Positions 10,057-19,364 of a stretch of DNA of 64,000 nucleotides are shown piece by piece. This DNA is from Polynucleobacter sp. MWH-S4W17. GTDB taxonomy: Bacteria > Pseudomonadota > Gammaproteobacteria > Burkholderiales > Burkholderiaceae. The stretch covers positions 1,178,001-1,242,000 of the forward strand of contig NZ_CP061295.1 in the NCBI RefSeq assembly GCF_018687535.1, read 5' to 3'. A program made the position numbers and the translations under genes. The notes beneath the pieces are model-generated. The model saw only the letters and a list, made by a program, of their open reading frames with translations, was not told where the DNA came from and did no database searches. Positions within the stretch are counted from its first letter, which is position 1. Each line of letters opens with the position of its first letter.

Positions 10057-10426
10057 TGCAATTTAGCTCCTTCAATATCCCAGCCCTAACTAGTACCCGC
10101 AATCTATTTCTATCTGCCTTTTCGAATGACTTAGCAATAATCGTTGCCGCCTCTTGCTCCACATTACTAAAGTCAGAGCCGGGATAACTCTTTTCCCTGC
10201 CAAAGATAAAAATAATTGCTTCCTTGTTTTTCTTGGCAACAATAGTGCGAATGCCCCCGCTTTTGCCCTGACCTGGAAGTGGGATTCTCTTTTTACATAC
10301 CCCACCACCTAAGTCAGCCTCATAAACTCCTCGCTCAATCTCTCTAGCAGCATTACAAAGTTCTATAGCTCCAATAATTTTTCTTGCCCAACGATCGAAT
10401 GTTTTTGTTTTTAAGACTATTTTCAT
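10049..10426 (-). CDS. RelE/HigB-like toxin
   Basis: A 125-residue toxin of the RelE superfamily (the YgjM/HigB2-like group), probably a ribosome-dependent or free mRNA interferase. Recognisable blocks are KTFDRWARKI near the start, YEADLGGGVCKKRIPLPGQG, GGIRTIVAKKNKEAIIFIFG, and a C-terminal helical part with SFEKADRNRLRVLVRAGIL. I take ATG 10426 (MKIVLKT) as the start. An upstream in-frame start at 10450 would put the first codons inside the palindromic operator and adds only MLYIKIST. It overlaps the antitoxin gene by 8 bases. Confidence 0.88.
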   Translation of the reverse strand: MKIVLKTKTFDRWARKIIGAIELCNAAREIERGVYEADLGGGVCKKRIPLPGQGKSGGIRTIVAKKNKEAIIFIFGREKSYPGSDFSNVEQEAATIIAKSFEKADRNRLRVLVRAGILKELNCNE

Positions 10427-10441
10427 AGTCGAGATTTTAAT

Positions 10442-10462
10442 GTATAGCACTCAGTGCTATAC
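10442..10462. promoter_or_regulatory. Palindromic operator of the HigBA-like module
   Basis: Perfect inverted repeat: GTATAGCAC (10442-10450), spacer TCA, GTGCTATAC (10454-10462), 15 bases upstream of the toxin ATG. Its position and symmetry fit autoregulatory binding by the HTH antitoxin. The TATA-containing arms may also overlap the -10 box. Confidence 0.7.
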
Positions 10463-10597
10463 CATTGTATCCGACAATGAATTAGGGTTGCAAGTAACCG
10501 GCATTTATAGAAGAATTCCGTGCAAATCTATAGAGTTAAATGACACAAGCTATGCGCGCCATGTGAGAAGCCTGGTATCTACAACGCGAGAGGGAAG

Positions 10598-10792
10598 ATG
10601 AAAAACAAAACTACAAGCCCCTATGATGTGGCAGAACATTTGCGCACACCCCAGGAAATAGCCCTCTATCTTCAAGTATGCATTGAGGAATCAAATGGAG
10701 ATGTTGAATTTATAGCAAGGGTATTGGACGATATAGCTAGAGCCCAAGACGCAACCCTGGAACCCAATGGGCCACGGCGTCCTGGGATTTAA
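10598..10792 (+). pseudogene. Truncated HigA-type (HI1420-like) antitoxin remnant
   Basis: A 64-residue reading frame. Its first 48 residues (SPYDVAEHLRTPQEIALYLQ, then EFIARVLDDIARAQ) resemble the N-terminal half of the small HTH addiction-module antidotes whose usual sequence runs DxAEYLxTxEDxAAYLxA...ALGDIARARGM followed by a helix-turn-helix. Here the frame departs right after DIARAQ (DATLEPNGPRRPGI) and stops before any HTH. No partner RelE-type toxin lies next to it on the same strand. It is either a decayed antitoxin or a short protein kept for toxin binding. An AG-rich stretch (GAGAGGGAAG) before the ATG is a fair ribosome-binding site, so it may still be translated. Confidence 0.55.
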
Positions 10793-10826
10793 TACATTTA
10801 TTACGCTTGCGAGCAATCGCACTAAA

Positions 10827-12206
10827 TTACCCTTCCCTACCCTTGTAAATGATCTGCTTCTCCAGGGCGTTGCGAATAAATTCAATATTGCTTCGCAGGC
10901 TATAGCATTCAGCAGTGGCTAGCTTTGCTGCTTTTGATCTGAGTATTCTGCGCTCCATCTCATTAAGCACCTCAATATATTCACTGCGACGATTAGGGTC
11001 AAAGGTTTGAATCGTGTTCTGCTCAAATTTATCAAGCTCTTTATAAATGGAGTTGATCTGTTTCTTGGCCAAATTTGTTCTGTAAGTAGGAATTGATTTA
11101 ATAACGGGATAAGCAAAAGCAGCAAAGGGAAGCAAGAGGAAGAACATGCGCTCTAAGAACTCCGCAAGCCAGAATGGCAAATACTTCATTAATGTCGGTG
11201 TGCCTTTTTCATAGAAGAACTTTGCCTCATCACTCAATGGCGCTTCGGTATTCATATAGGCCGGAAACTCTCCCGCTTTAGAAAAATAGGATTTGTTACC
11301 GTTAATTTCTCTGGCAGCCTCTAAAAATAGGACCTGAATTGCTGGGTGCAGGCGGTTATCAATTAAGAGATTGGTCGTAGTCGAAATCAGCTCAATTGGA
11401 TGATCCGGGATATTTTTCCCGAGATCAAAGCCGCCCATGGGAACGGTCACTTCCTCGAAATACGGCAATAAACGGGTATAGGCGTCTGCACGCGTAAATG
11501 AAGCTAACTTAATGCCTGGATTTTTAATGAGTCTTTGTACGTTTGGTGAATCAAAACCATCTACCAAAATCACGGCATCAATTTCGCCACGCTCCAAAGC
11601 ACTAACACCTTCAGCATTCCCAAGACTAAGTAAATTAGGGGCATCGCTTTTTAAGCCATTGAGTTTAAATATTCCAAGAGCCTGCGTACGTGTTCCACTC
11701 CCCACCGGGCCGATATTGATTTTTAGCTTAGCAATATCTCTATCAGATACGTGAATACTTTCGTTAAAGGCATTCTTGCGATAGAACATCCATACTGGCT
11801 CATAGTCAACACTACCTAGGGATTCCACACCAGAAAGATTGTCTACAGCAATCATTCCACCCTGAACAAGGGCTGCTTGGATTGGATCTTTTCGATCAAT
11901 GAGATGTTGAAGATTTTCTTTAGAGCCGTGGGTCTCTACTAATTCAAGTTCAATACCTTTTTTCTCAAAATAGGTCTTATATTTTTCACCCAATACTTTG
12001 TAGGAGCCGCCGGTACCAGTTGCCATTAATACTTTATTAGGTGGCGCAGGCTTTGCAAACCAAATCAGAATAAATAGAGCAAGAATTAATAAGAAAACAA
12101 GTGGCCAGACCTCTCTTAAAGCACTAACCCAATTTTTGATCTCATCAGCTGCCGTTTGGTAAACGGCAGAGATATGTTCGCTGACTTCTTCTTTAAAACT
12201 GGCCAT
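10827..12206 (-). CDS. Membrane-anchored TAXI-family substrate-binding protein
   Basis: A TRAP-transporter-associated extracytoplasmic immunogenic (TAXI) binding domain of 459 residues. Residues 1-32 are cytoplasmic and a transmembrane segment follows at about 34-51 (WPLVFLLILALFILIWF). The periplasmic binding domain begins LMATGTGGSYKVLGEKYKTY and contains AALVQGGMIAVDN and INIGPVGSGTRTQALGIF. A second membrane segment lies near 355-375 (ERMFFLLLPFAAFAYPVI), and a charged, probably coiled cytoplasmic tail to 459. No TRAP permease (DctQM fusion) is nearby, so a sensory or scaffold role is possible. It stands alone between a truncated antitoxin gene and nadB. Confidence 0.85.
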   Translation of the reverse strand: MASFKEEVSEHISAVYQTAADEIKNWVSALREVWPLVFLLILALFILIWFAKPAPPNKVLMATGTGGSYKVLGEKYKTYFEKKGIELELVETHGSKENLQHLIDRKDPIQAALVQGGMIAVDNLSGVESLGSVDYEPVWMFYRKNAFNESIHVSDRDIAKLKINIGPVGSGTRTQALGIFKLNGLKSDAPNLLSLGNAEGVSALERGEIDAVILVDGFDSPNVQRLIKNPGIKLASFTRADAYTRLLPYFEEVTVPMGGFDLGKNIPDHPIELISTTTNLLIDNRLHPAIQVLFLEAAREINGNKSYFSKAGEFPAYMNTEAPLSDEAKFFYEKGTPTLMKYLPFWLAEFLERMFFLLLPFAAFAYPVIKSIPTYRTNLAKKQINSIYKELDKFEQNTIQTFDPNRRSEYIEVLNEMERRILRSKAAKLATAECYSLRSNIEFIRNALEKQIIYKGREG

Positions 12207-12269
12207 GTCATTCCTCGTGATATTGGGCTAGCTTATCACCAATAAACGGGGTTTTATAGCTTCGAAAGC

Positions 12270-13928
12270 CTACGAGGCTGCATCACTCTCTGCACCCTCT
12301 GCTTGAGGGGTGAGAATGGTTGGGTAAGACACCGCCCAAGTACCGGGGTAGTCCCGGCTGTAGTGCAATCCACGGCTCTCTCTGCGCATTAAGGCTGAGC
12401 GCACAATCAATTCCGCACATTCCAATAAGTTTCTGAGCTCAATGAGATCACGTGTGACCTTAAAGTTAGCGTAATACTCTTGCACCTCATAACGCAGCAA
12501 CTTAATGCGATGAAGGGCTCGCTCAAGGCGGCGATTGGTTCTCACAATACCTACGTAATTCCACATCAAAGAACGTAGCTCATCCCAGTTGTGGGCAATG
12601 ACCACTTGCTCATCCGCATCCTCAACTTGGCTCTCGTCCCACAATGGGAGAGCCGGCATCACTGGGGTCTTCAGATTGGAGATATCTTCTGCAGCAGCCT
12701 TGCCAATGACGACGCACTCCAACAATGAGTTGCTTGCCAAGCGATTCGCCCCGTGTAAGCCGGTGTAAGTTGCCTCACCTACTGCATAGAGTCCTGGCAA
12801 ATCAGTACGCCCCTTGAGATCAGTCACTACACCACCACAGGTGTAGTGCGCAGCAGGGACAACTGGAATCGGTTCTTTGGTGATATCTAGACCAAGACTT
12901 AAGCAGCGCGCATAAATCATCGGAAAATGCTCTTTAATAAATGCTTCGCCTAAATGTGTGGCATCGAGATGGACATAGTCTAAGCCGTGCTTTTTCATTT
13001 CAAAGTCAATAGCACGGGCAACGATATCGCGCGGCGCTAATTCGTGGCGATCATCGTGGTCAGGCATGAAGCGTGTGCCATCAGGCAGTTTGAGCAGACC
13101 ACCCTCACCGCGCATGGCTTCGGTAATCAGGAATGTACGGTCACTTGGGTGATACAGACATGTCGGATGAAATTGAATAAATTCCATATTGCCTACTCGG
13201 CAACCTGCGCGCCAAGCCATAGCAATGCCATCGCCTGTAGCGGTATCGGGGTTGCTGGTGTAGCGATAAACCTTGCCTACGCCGCCAGTAGCTAAAACCA
13301 CTGACTTGGCTTCGATTGTTTCTACGCGATTATTTTTAATATCAAGTGCATATACACCGTAACAACGATTAGGCTTAGTGCGCTGGGTCTTGGCATCGAG
13401 CTGACGATTGGTGATGAGATCAAGTGCGATCCAATGCTCCAAGATCTGAATATTTTTATGGGATTTAGCTTTATCTAACAGCACTTCATGAATTGCCTTA
13501 CCCGTGGCATCAGCAGCATGAGCAATACGACGATGACTATGACCACCTTCGCGGGTTAAATGCAAACCCATTGGGCCAGCTTCATCAGTTGTGAATGGGA
13601 CACCTTGCTCTACCAACCAACGTATCGCATCAGCGCTTTCTTCGGCGATATAGCGTGCTGTGGATTCAACCACAAGCCCTGCACCGGCATCTAAGGTGTC
13701 AGCTACGTGCGAATCGATACTGTCATGCTCTTTGTCGACTACCCCAACAATACCGCCTTGGGCCCAAGCTGTAGCAGCCTCACCTAAACCTCGTTTGGCC
13801 ATCAAAATCACCGGCTGGGATTCGGCCATGTGCAAGGCGACAGTCAGCCCCGCTAATCCAGCCCCAATAATCAGGACAGGAAGCTCGGCGTTTACGGTGG
13901 TGTTTTGGGAGGGTTTAGAACTTGCCAT
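12270..13928 (-). CDS. nadB: L-aspartate oxidase NadB
   Basis: FAD enzyme oxidising L-aspartate to iminoaspartate, the first step of de novo NAD synthesis, feeding NadA and NadC encoded at 7724-9709. The 552 residues show the dinucleotide-binding start [18 protein letters not shown] (about 19-37), the [12 protein letters not shown] block, [24 protein letters not shown] substrate loop residues, [23 protein letters not shown] and [24 protein letters not shown] helical C-terminal domain ends with GLHYSRDYP. The gene reads away from nadA-nadC and is separated from them by the toxin-antitoxin pair and the TAXI gene, so it probably has its own promoter. Confidence 0.96.
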   Translation of the reverse strand: MASSKPSQNTTVNAELPVLIIGAGLAGLTVALHMAESQPVILMAKRGLGEAATAWAQGGIVGVVDKEHDSIDSHVADTLDAGAGLVVESTARYIAEESADAIRWLVEQGVPFTTDEAGPMGLHLTREGGHSHRRIAHAADATGKAIHEVLLDKAKSHKNIQILEHWIALDLITNRQLDAKTQRTKPNRCYGVYALDIKNNRVETIEAKSVVLATGGVGKVYRYTSNPDTATGDGIAMAWRAGCRVGNMEFIQFHPTCLYHPSDRTFLITEAMRGEGGLLKLPDGTRFMPDHDDRHELAPRDIVARAIDFEMKKHGLDYVHLDATHLGEAFIKEHFPMIYARCLSLGLDITKEPIPVVPAAHYTCGGVVTDLKGRTDLPGLYAVGEATYTGLHGANRLASNSLLECVVIGKAAAEDISNLKTPVMPALPLWDESQVEDADEQVVIAHNWDELRSLMWNYVGIVRTNRRLERALHRIKLLRYEVQEYYANFKVTRDLIELRNLLECAELIVRSALMRRESRGLHYSRDYPGTWAVSYPTILTPQAEGAESDAAS

Positions 13929-14047
13929 AGAGAGATCATTCTAAAGGGCAAAGGGGAAACTTGTTCTGATGTGCCCTTAAATCAACCTTTATCAATCCAA
14001 TAGCCAGGGGGGATCTATGAAAATCAAGCAGGTAACTATGTAAGGCC

Positions 14048-14356
14048 CTACCAAATCTCCTTGCCAACAGGTTTTGCCTCCAGCCATTCATTATCTTCAT
14101 TTGAGCGCTTCATTTCCGGATTCCAATTCGCAAGCAATTCATCTAGCCGAAATTGTGCTTGCTTTACTGGCTTAGGCTCTGACAGGGAGGCTAATGAGTC
14201 AGCAATGAAGGATGCAGGTAAATCGGGATTATCAATTGCTGCTCGACCTACTTTTACCCAAAATTCAATTTGAGCTTGAATAGTATGGCGCTCAAGCCTT
14301 GCCTCTCTCTTTGCTGCCTCATATAAATCATGATTAATTTTGATTAATCTACTCAT
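14048..14356 (-). CDS. Solitary ParD-like antitoxin
   Basis: A 102-residue protein of the ParD-like antitoxin type. The N-terminus (SRLIKINHDLYEAAKREARL, then ERHTIQAQIEFWVKVGRAAIDNPDL) has the ribbon-helix-helix style of ParD-like proteins that bind DNA as dimers. The C-terminal half, AQFRLDELLANWNPEMKR onward, is acidic and probably disordered. No ParE/RelE-type toxin frame is beside it: upstream is the formate dehydrogenase terminator and downstream is nadB. It may be an orphan antitoxin, an anti-addiction protein or a small regulator. Confidence 0.7.
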   Translation of the reverse strand: MSRLIKINHDLYEAAKREARLERHTIQAQIEFWVKVGRAAIDNPDLPASFIADSLASLSEPKPVKQAQFRLDELLANWNPEMKRSNEDNEWLEAKPVGKEIW

Positions 14357-14415
14357 CAGATACCCCCATAAAGACTTTTTACTACAAAATTAGGCATCCT
14401 GAAAACAAGGTCTTT

Positions 14416-14441
14416 AAACAAAAAAGCTCCCATTTGGGAGC
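14416..14441 (-). terminator. Rho-independent terminator of the formate dehydrogenase genes
   Basis: On the minus strand a GC-rich stem GCTCCC/GGGAGC (14426-14441) with a four-base loop is followed by a T-rich run (complement of A at 14416-14425). It sits 26 bases after the fdsA stop codon. Confidence 0.85.
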
Positions 14442-14467
14442 CATTTTGTGAATTGCCAAATCCTAAT

Positions 14468-17362
14468 TTAAACGTTGGACATTTCCTTAGATCCACCTGG
14501 GGCATTTGTACCGTACCCCATGATCTTGGATGCTTCACCGCCCTTAGCAAGCTTCACAGCGCAATACTTAAACTCTGGAATCTTGCCAAATGGATCTAGT
14601 GCTGAATTGGTAATCAAGTTAGCAGCAGCCTCATAGTAGGCAAACGGAATAAAGATCACCCCTCTTGGTGTTCCGTCGTCTCTTCTTACGTGGATACCGA
14701 CTTCACCACGACGAGACTGAACGGTAATGACGTCACCAGCAGATACGCCTAGCTGGGTCATGTCCTCACCGTTCATCGATACAGTAGCCATAGGCTCAAT
14801 GGCATCCAGCACAGTGGCGCGGCGCGTCATACTGCCGGTATGCCAATGCTCTAGCTGACGACCAGTGATCAATACAAATGGATATTCAGTATCAGGACGT
14901 TCATTCGCAGGAATGATATCGGCCGGCACTAACTTCACTCGTCCATCTTTGGTGTCAAACTTGTCATTAAAGACAATTGGGCGACCCGGATCTTCAGCAG
15001 ATAAGCATGGATAGGTAACGCTAGATTCTTTTTCCAAGCGCTCCCAAGTAATGCCGTTAATCGCACCATGCATTGCTTGACGCATTTCATCATAAACCTC
15101 AGCAACACCAGCATCAGGACCTTGGTAATTCCAGTTCAGACCCATGCGCTTGGCAATCTCTTGAATAATCCACAAGTCAGGTTTTGCATCACCAGGAGGA
15201 TTGATTGCTTTCTTGCCCATCTGAACCATGCGGTCAGTATTGCTAGCCGTACCAACCTTTTCAGGCCAAGCACTTGCAGGCAAGACTACGTCAGCAAGCA
15301 ATGCTGTCTCAGTCATGAAGATATCTTGTACAACTAAGTGCTCAAGAGCCGCTAATGCATGACGCGCATGATTTAAATCCGGATCACTCATCGCCGGGTT
15401 TTCACCCTCGACAAACATGCCCCGAATCTTGTCCGGATCGGAATCGGGGGCAGTGATCTTATGCATGATCTCTACCACGGTATATCCAGGTTTTTTATCT
15501 AATGGCGTATCCCAGAACTTCTCAAACCAAGCATGCGCTTCTGGATTATCAACGCGCTGATAGTTCGGGAACATCATTGGAATCAAGCCAGCATCACTAG
15601 CACCTTGCACGTTGTTCTGACCACGCAATGGATGCAAACCAGACCCTGGCTTACCAATTTGACCAGTGATACTCACTAAAGCGATTAAGCAGCGTGCATT
15701 GTCTGTGCCGTGCACGTGTTGACTTACGCCCATGCCCCACAAGATCATTGCAGATTTGGTGGTAGCGAACTCTCTTGCCACTTCACGCAATGTTTCCGCC
15801 GAAATGCCGCAGATTGGTGCCATCGCCTCAGGGCTATAACCCTTGATGTTTTCTTTCAGAGCCTCGAAGTTATTAGAGCGGTCTTTAATAAATTCTTTGT
15901 CGACCAAACCTTCCTCAATAATTGTGAAGATCATGGCATTGAGCATGGCCACATCGGTATCCGGCTTGAACTGCATTGTGCGCCAAGCATGCTTACTAAT
16001 CTCGGTCTTACGAGGATCACACAGAACGATTTTTGCACCACGTTTCGCGGCGTTCTTGAACCAGGTAGCAGCAACAGGATGATTAGCGGTTGGATTGGAT
16101 CCAATCAAGAAAATCATACTCGAGTGCTCAACATCATTCACTTGGTTACTTACTGCACCAGAACCAACACCCTCAAGAAGGGCTGCTACCGATGAAGCAT
16201 GACAAAGGCGTGTGCAATGATCTACGTTATTGCTGCCAAAACCAGTACGCACCAGTTTTTGGAATAAATAGGCCTCTTCGTTGCTGCCTTTTGCAGAGCC
16301 AAAGCCTGCCAATACTTTATTGCCATATTGATCTTTGAGTTTCTTCAGACCGCCGCCGGCAACTTCTAAGGCCTCTTCCCAAGTCGCTTCACGGAAGATG
16401 TTAGACCAGTCTTGCTTGCCTTCAAGCATAGACTCATCTTTAGCAACACCCGCTTTACGAATTAATGGCTTAGTGAGGCGTTGTGGGTTATGGATGTAAT
16501 CCATACCAAAACGGCCTTTAACGCAGAGACGATTGTGATTGGCAGGGCCATCACGACCTTCAACGCTGACGATCTTTTCATCCTTAACGTTATAAGTGAT
16601 TTGACAACCGACGCCACAGAACGGACAAACAGAATCGACTTTGCGATCCACTGTCTGTGAACCAATCAAACCTTTAGGCATCAATGCACCAGTTGGGCAA
16701 GCCTGTACACATTCGCCACAGGCAACGCAAGTACTGTCACCCATTGGATCATTTAAGTCGAATACGATCTCACTATGACCGCCACGCATGGCGTAACCGA
16801 TCACATCATTAACTTGCTCTTCACGACAAGCACGTACACAGCGATTACATTGAATGCAGGCATCCAAGTTCACAGCCATCGCTGGATGTGAAATATCGCT
16901 ACTAACTTTTTCGCGACGGAGTGCTTTGAGCTCTGGACGAACTGTCACGTCCATACGTGCAGCCCAAGTACTCAGCTCACCATGCTGGTTCTGTTGCTCT
17001 TCTTCTTTGCTATCGCCAACCCACTTAAAGCCTTCATCGGGCATATCGGAGAGCAACATTTCCAGAACCAATTTCTGACTCTTGATTGCTCGTTCGCTAT
17101 TAGCCTTCACTTCCATTCCTGGAGTCGCGCTTCTGCAGCAACTTGGCGCTAATGTACGCTCGCCATTAATTTCGACTACGCATGCACGGCAGTTGCCGTC
17201 AGGACGGTAACCATCTTTAAAGCATAGATGTGGAATATCAATACCGTGTCGTTTGGCAGCCTTGAGAATCGTTTCGCCTTCATACGAAACTATCGTCTTG
17301 CCGTCTAGCTTGAACTCTACGGTTTGTAATTCGAGTTCTTTTGGATTTGTGGGTGCGTTCAT
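14468..17362 (-). CDS. fdsA: NAD-dependent formate dehydrogenase, molybdenum catalytic subunit
   Basis: Molybdopterin subunit that oxidises formate to CO2 in the cytoplasm and passes electrons through Fe-S clusters to the NAD-reducing subunit encoded upstream. The 964 residues match FdsA length. In order: an N-terminal plant-type [2Fe-2S] domain (CRACVVEING), two [4Fe-4S] motifs CIQCNRCVRAC and CVACGECVQACP, the catalytic-domain cluster CPFCGVGC, and HCTRLCHASS near 382-390 with the expected active-site Cys-His (no selenocysteine). The C-terminal molybdopterin-binding domain has TGRQLEHWHTGSMTRR. It follows the flavoprotein gene by 41 bases and is ended by a strong terminator. No fdhD, fdsC or fdsD was seen in the window. 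Confidence 0.95.
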   Translation of the reverse strand: MNAPTNPKELELQTVEFKLDGKTIVSYEGETILKAAKRHGIDIPHLCFKDGYRPDGNCRACVVEINGERTLAPSCCRSATPGMEVKANSERAIKSQKLVLEMLLSDMPDEGFKWVGDSKEEEQQNQHGELSTWAARMDVTVRPELKALRREKVSSDISHPAMAVNLDACIQCNRCVRACREEQVNDVIGYAMRGGHSEIVFDLNDPMGDSTCVACGECVQACPTGALMPKGLIGSQTVDRKVDSVCPFCGVGCQITYNVKDEKIVSVEGRDGPANHNRLCVKGRFGMDYIHNPQRLTKPLIRKAGVAKDESMLEGKQDWSNIFREATWEEALEVAGGGLKKLKDQYGNKVLAGFGSAKGSNEEAYLFQKLVRTGFGSNNVDHCTRLCHASSVAALLEGVGSGAVSNQVNDVEHSSMIFLIGSNPTANHPVAATWFKNAAKRGAKIVLCDPRKTEISKHAWRTMQFKPDTDVAMLNAMIFTIIEEGLVDKEFIKDRSNNFEALKENIKGYSPEAMAPICGISAETLREVAREFATTKSAMILWGMGVSQHVHGTDNARCLIALVSITGQIGKPGSGLHPLRGQNNVQGASDAGLIPMMFPNYQRVDNPEAHAWFEKFWDTPLDKKPGYTVVEIMHKITAPDSDPDKIRGMFVEGENPAMSDPDLNHARHALAALEHLVVQDIFMTETALLADVVLPASAWPEKVGTASNTDRMVQMGKKAINPPGDAKPDLWIIQEIAKRMGLNWNYQGPDAGVAEVYDEMRQAMHGAINGITWERLEKESSVTYPCLSAEDPGRPIVFNDKFDTKDGRVKLVPADIIPANERPDTEYPFVLITGRQLEHWHTGSMTRRATVLDAIEPMATVSMNGEDMTQLGVSAGDVITVQSRRGEVGIHVRRDDGTPRGVIFIPFAYYEAAANLITNSALDPFGKIPEFKYCAVKLAKGGEASKIMGYGTNAPGGSKEMSNV

Positions 17363-17403
17363 GTTTGTCTCGTTATTCCCTGAATATTATTTAAGTGACT
17401 TCC

Positions 17404-19206
17404 TTATGCAACTTCTTCAGGGAAATATTTATGAATACAACGAATAGGGTTTGGTGCCGCTTGGCCAAGACCACAAATAGAAGCATCCACCATCACGGTG
17501 GCTAAGTCCTCTAAGGTTTCTTGATCCCATGACTTGGCTTGCATCAACTTGGCTGCTTTACCTGTGCCAACACGGCAAGGTGTACATTGACCGCAGCTCT
17601 CATGTTCAAAGAAATGCATCACGTTCAATGCCATATCGCGCGCTTTGTCTTTGTCGCTAAACACCATGACTGCAGCAGAACCAATAAAGCATCCATAAGG
17701 TTGCAAAGTATCAAAGTCGAGCGGGATGTCATTCATGGTCGCCGGCAAAATACCGCCCGATGCGCCACCAGGCAAATAGCCGTAGAACTGGTGGCCATCT
17801 TGCATGCCACCACAGTACTCATCAATCAATTCTTGAATCGTGATGCCTGCTGGGGCTAACTTCACACCAGGTTTGTTCACGCGCCCGCTCACGCTAAAGC
17901 TTCGCAAGCCCTTGCGATCATGACGACCGAATGAACTGAACCATTCTGGTCCGCGCTGAACAATGTCACGCACCCAGTATAGAGTTTCAAAGTTGTGCTC
18001 GAGCGTTGGGCGTCCAAACAAACCGACTTGTGCAATATATGGAGGGCGCATCCGTGGCTCACCACGTTTACCTTCGATACTTTCAATCATGGCGGATTCT
18101 TCTCCGCAGATGTAGGCACCAGCGCCACGACGTAATTCAATATTCGGTAATTTAAATGGCGGATTAGCTTTGAGCTTTACCAATTCAGCCTCAAGCAACT
18201 CACGGCAGCCGTGATACTCATCACGCAAATAGATATAGCAAGCATCAATACCAACCACGCTGGCTGCAATTAACAGGCCTTCTAAGAAGCGATGTGGATC
18301 GCGCTCTAAGTAAGTGCGATCTTTAAATGTTCCTGGTTCACCTTCGTCGATGTTCACTGCCATCAATTTAGGTGCTACTTGATCTTTCACAATGCGCCAT
18401 TTGCGACCCGCCGGGAATCCTGCACCGCCTAAGCCACGTAAGCCAGAGCTTTCCATTGCCTTGATGATGCTTTCAGCGTCCTTCTTGCCTTCGAAAATTT
18501 CTTTAGCCAAAGCGTAACCGCCTTGAGCACGATAAGACTCGTAACCAACATAGTCAGGAGAAACAGCCTGCATCTCACCCTGAGGAGAAACGCCCTGCTC
18601 CGCCAAAGCAGCAGGATCAAAGACGGCATCGTCTTTAGCCATTGGCTGAGTGGTCAGCTTGTTATTAACAGCAGCCTGTACTTTGTCTGTCGTTGCAAAC
18701 AGAACTGGATATTGATGAACTACTGCTACTGGGGCTTGCTCGCAACGTCCCACGCAAGGAGCTGCGGCGACTTTGATATTTGGATTACCTAAGATACTTG
18801 GCAACTTGGCCAATAGATTTTGTGCCCCCGCCAATTCACAGGCAATACCATCACAAACGCGAATAAGGATGTCTGCTACCGGATCGTTTCCACGCACTAC
18901 TTCAAAGTGATGATAGAAAGTAGCTACTTCATATACTTCTGCCATCGGCAGATTCATTTCCTTAGCAAGCGCGACTAAATGACGATCATGCAAAGCGCGA
19001 TACTCATCATTAAGCTTGTGAAGATTTTCAATTAATAGATCACGACGATGTGGCGCATTACCAATGAGCTGGCGAACTTCAGCAACGGAAACATCGTCTG
19101 CTTGACGTCCTTTCAATTTGCTCTTACGGCGAATGGTTTCCCTCAAATCATCTGCGGTTGCAACGGCAACTGCTTTGACTTCTCCAGAAGGCTTTGGATG
19201 ATTCAT
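17404..19206 (-). CDS. fdsB: NAD-dependent formate dehydrogenase, fused FdsG-FdsB NADH-forming subunit
   Basis: Diaphorase part of the soluble formate dehydrogenase: takes electrons from FdsA and reduces NAD. The 600-residue protein fuses two parts usually encoded separately. Residues about 30-185 are NuoE/FdsG-like with [2Fe-2S] ligands in CDGIACELAG and CVGRCEQAP and the EVATFYHHF signature. Residues about 225-600 are NuoF/FdsB-like with FMN and NAD blocks (GLRGLGGAGFPAGRKWR, DEGEPGTFKDR, GAGAYICGEESA) and a C-terminal [4Fe-4S] motif SCGQCTPCRVGTGK. It heads the two-gene unit. An 11-bp-arm inverted repeat lies 159 bases upstream of its start. Confidence 0.95.
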   Translation of the reverse strand: MNHPKPSGEVKAVAVATADDLRETIRRKSKLKGRQADDVSVAEVRQLIGNAPHRRDLLIENLHKLNDEYRALHDRHLVALAKEMNLPMAEVYEVATFYHHFEVVRGNDPVADILIRVCDGIACELAGAQNLLAKLPSILGNPNIKVAAAPCVGRCEQAPVAVVHQYPVLFATTDKVQAAVNNKLTTQPMAKDDAVFDPAALAEQGVSPQGEMQAVSPDYVGYESYRAQGGYALAKEIFEGKKDAESIIKAMESSGLRGLGGAGFPAGRKWRIVKDQVAPKLMAVNIDEGEPGTFKDRTYLERDPHRFLEGLLIAASVVGIDACYIYLRDEYHGCRELLEAELVKLKANPPFKLPNIELRRGAGAYICGEESAMIESIEGKRGEPRMRPPYIAQVGLFGRPTLEHNFETLYWVRDIVQRGPEWFSSFGRHDRKGLRSFSVSGRVNKPGVKLAPAGITIQELIDEYCGGMQDGHQFYGYLPGGASGGILPATMNDIPLDFDTLQPYGCFIGSAAVMVFSDKDKARDMALNVMHFFEHESCGQCTPCRVGTGKAAKLMQAKSWDQETLEDLATVMVDASICGLGQAAPNPIRCIHKYFPEEVA

Positions 19207-19364
19207 AGTTCGTAGTCTCTAATTTTCTATTTATTGCTATTTTGTGCTCAGCACCAATGCAGAGCGTTGTCACACTTTGCCCATCAAAAAAACCTTGCCA
19301 ATCCAAATACTTGGCTAGTTATGATTACGCAAAATAACGCATTATTTTGGGTTATTTATACCCC

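Noticed and set aside
15710..16195. 161-codon plus-strand frame
   Set aside because: It is antisense to conserved fdsA sequence, rich in Cys and His as expected from an antisense reading, with no family resemblance.
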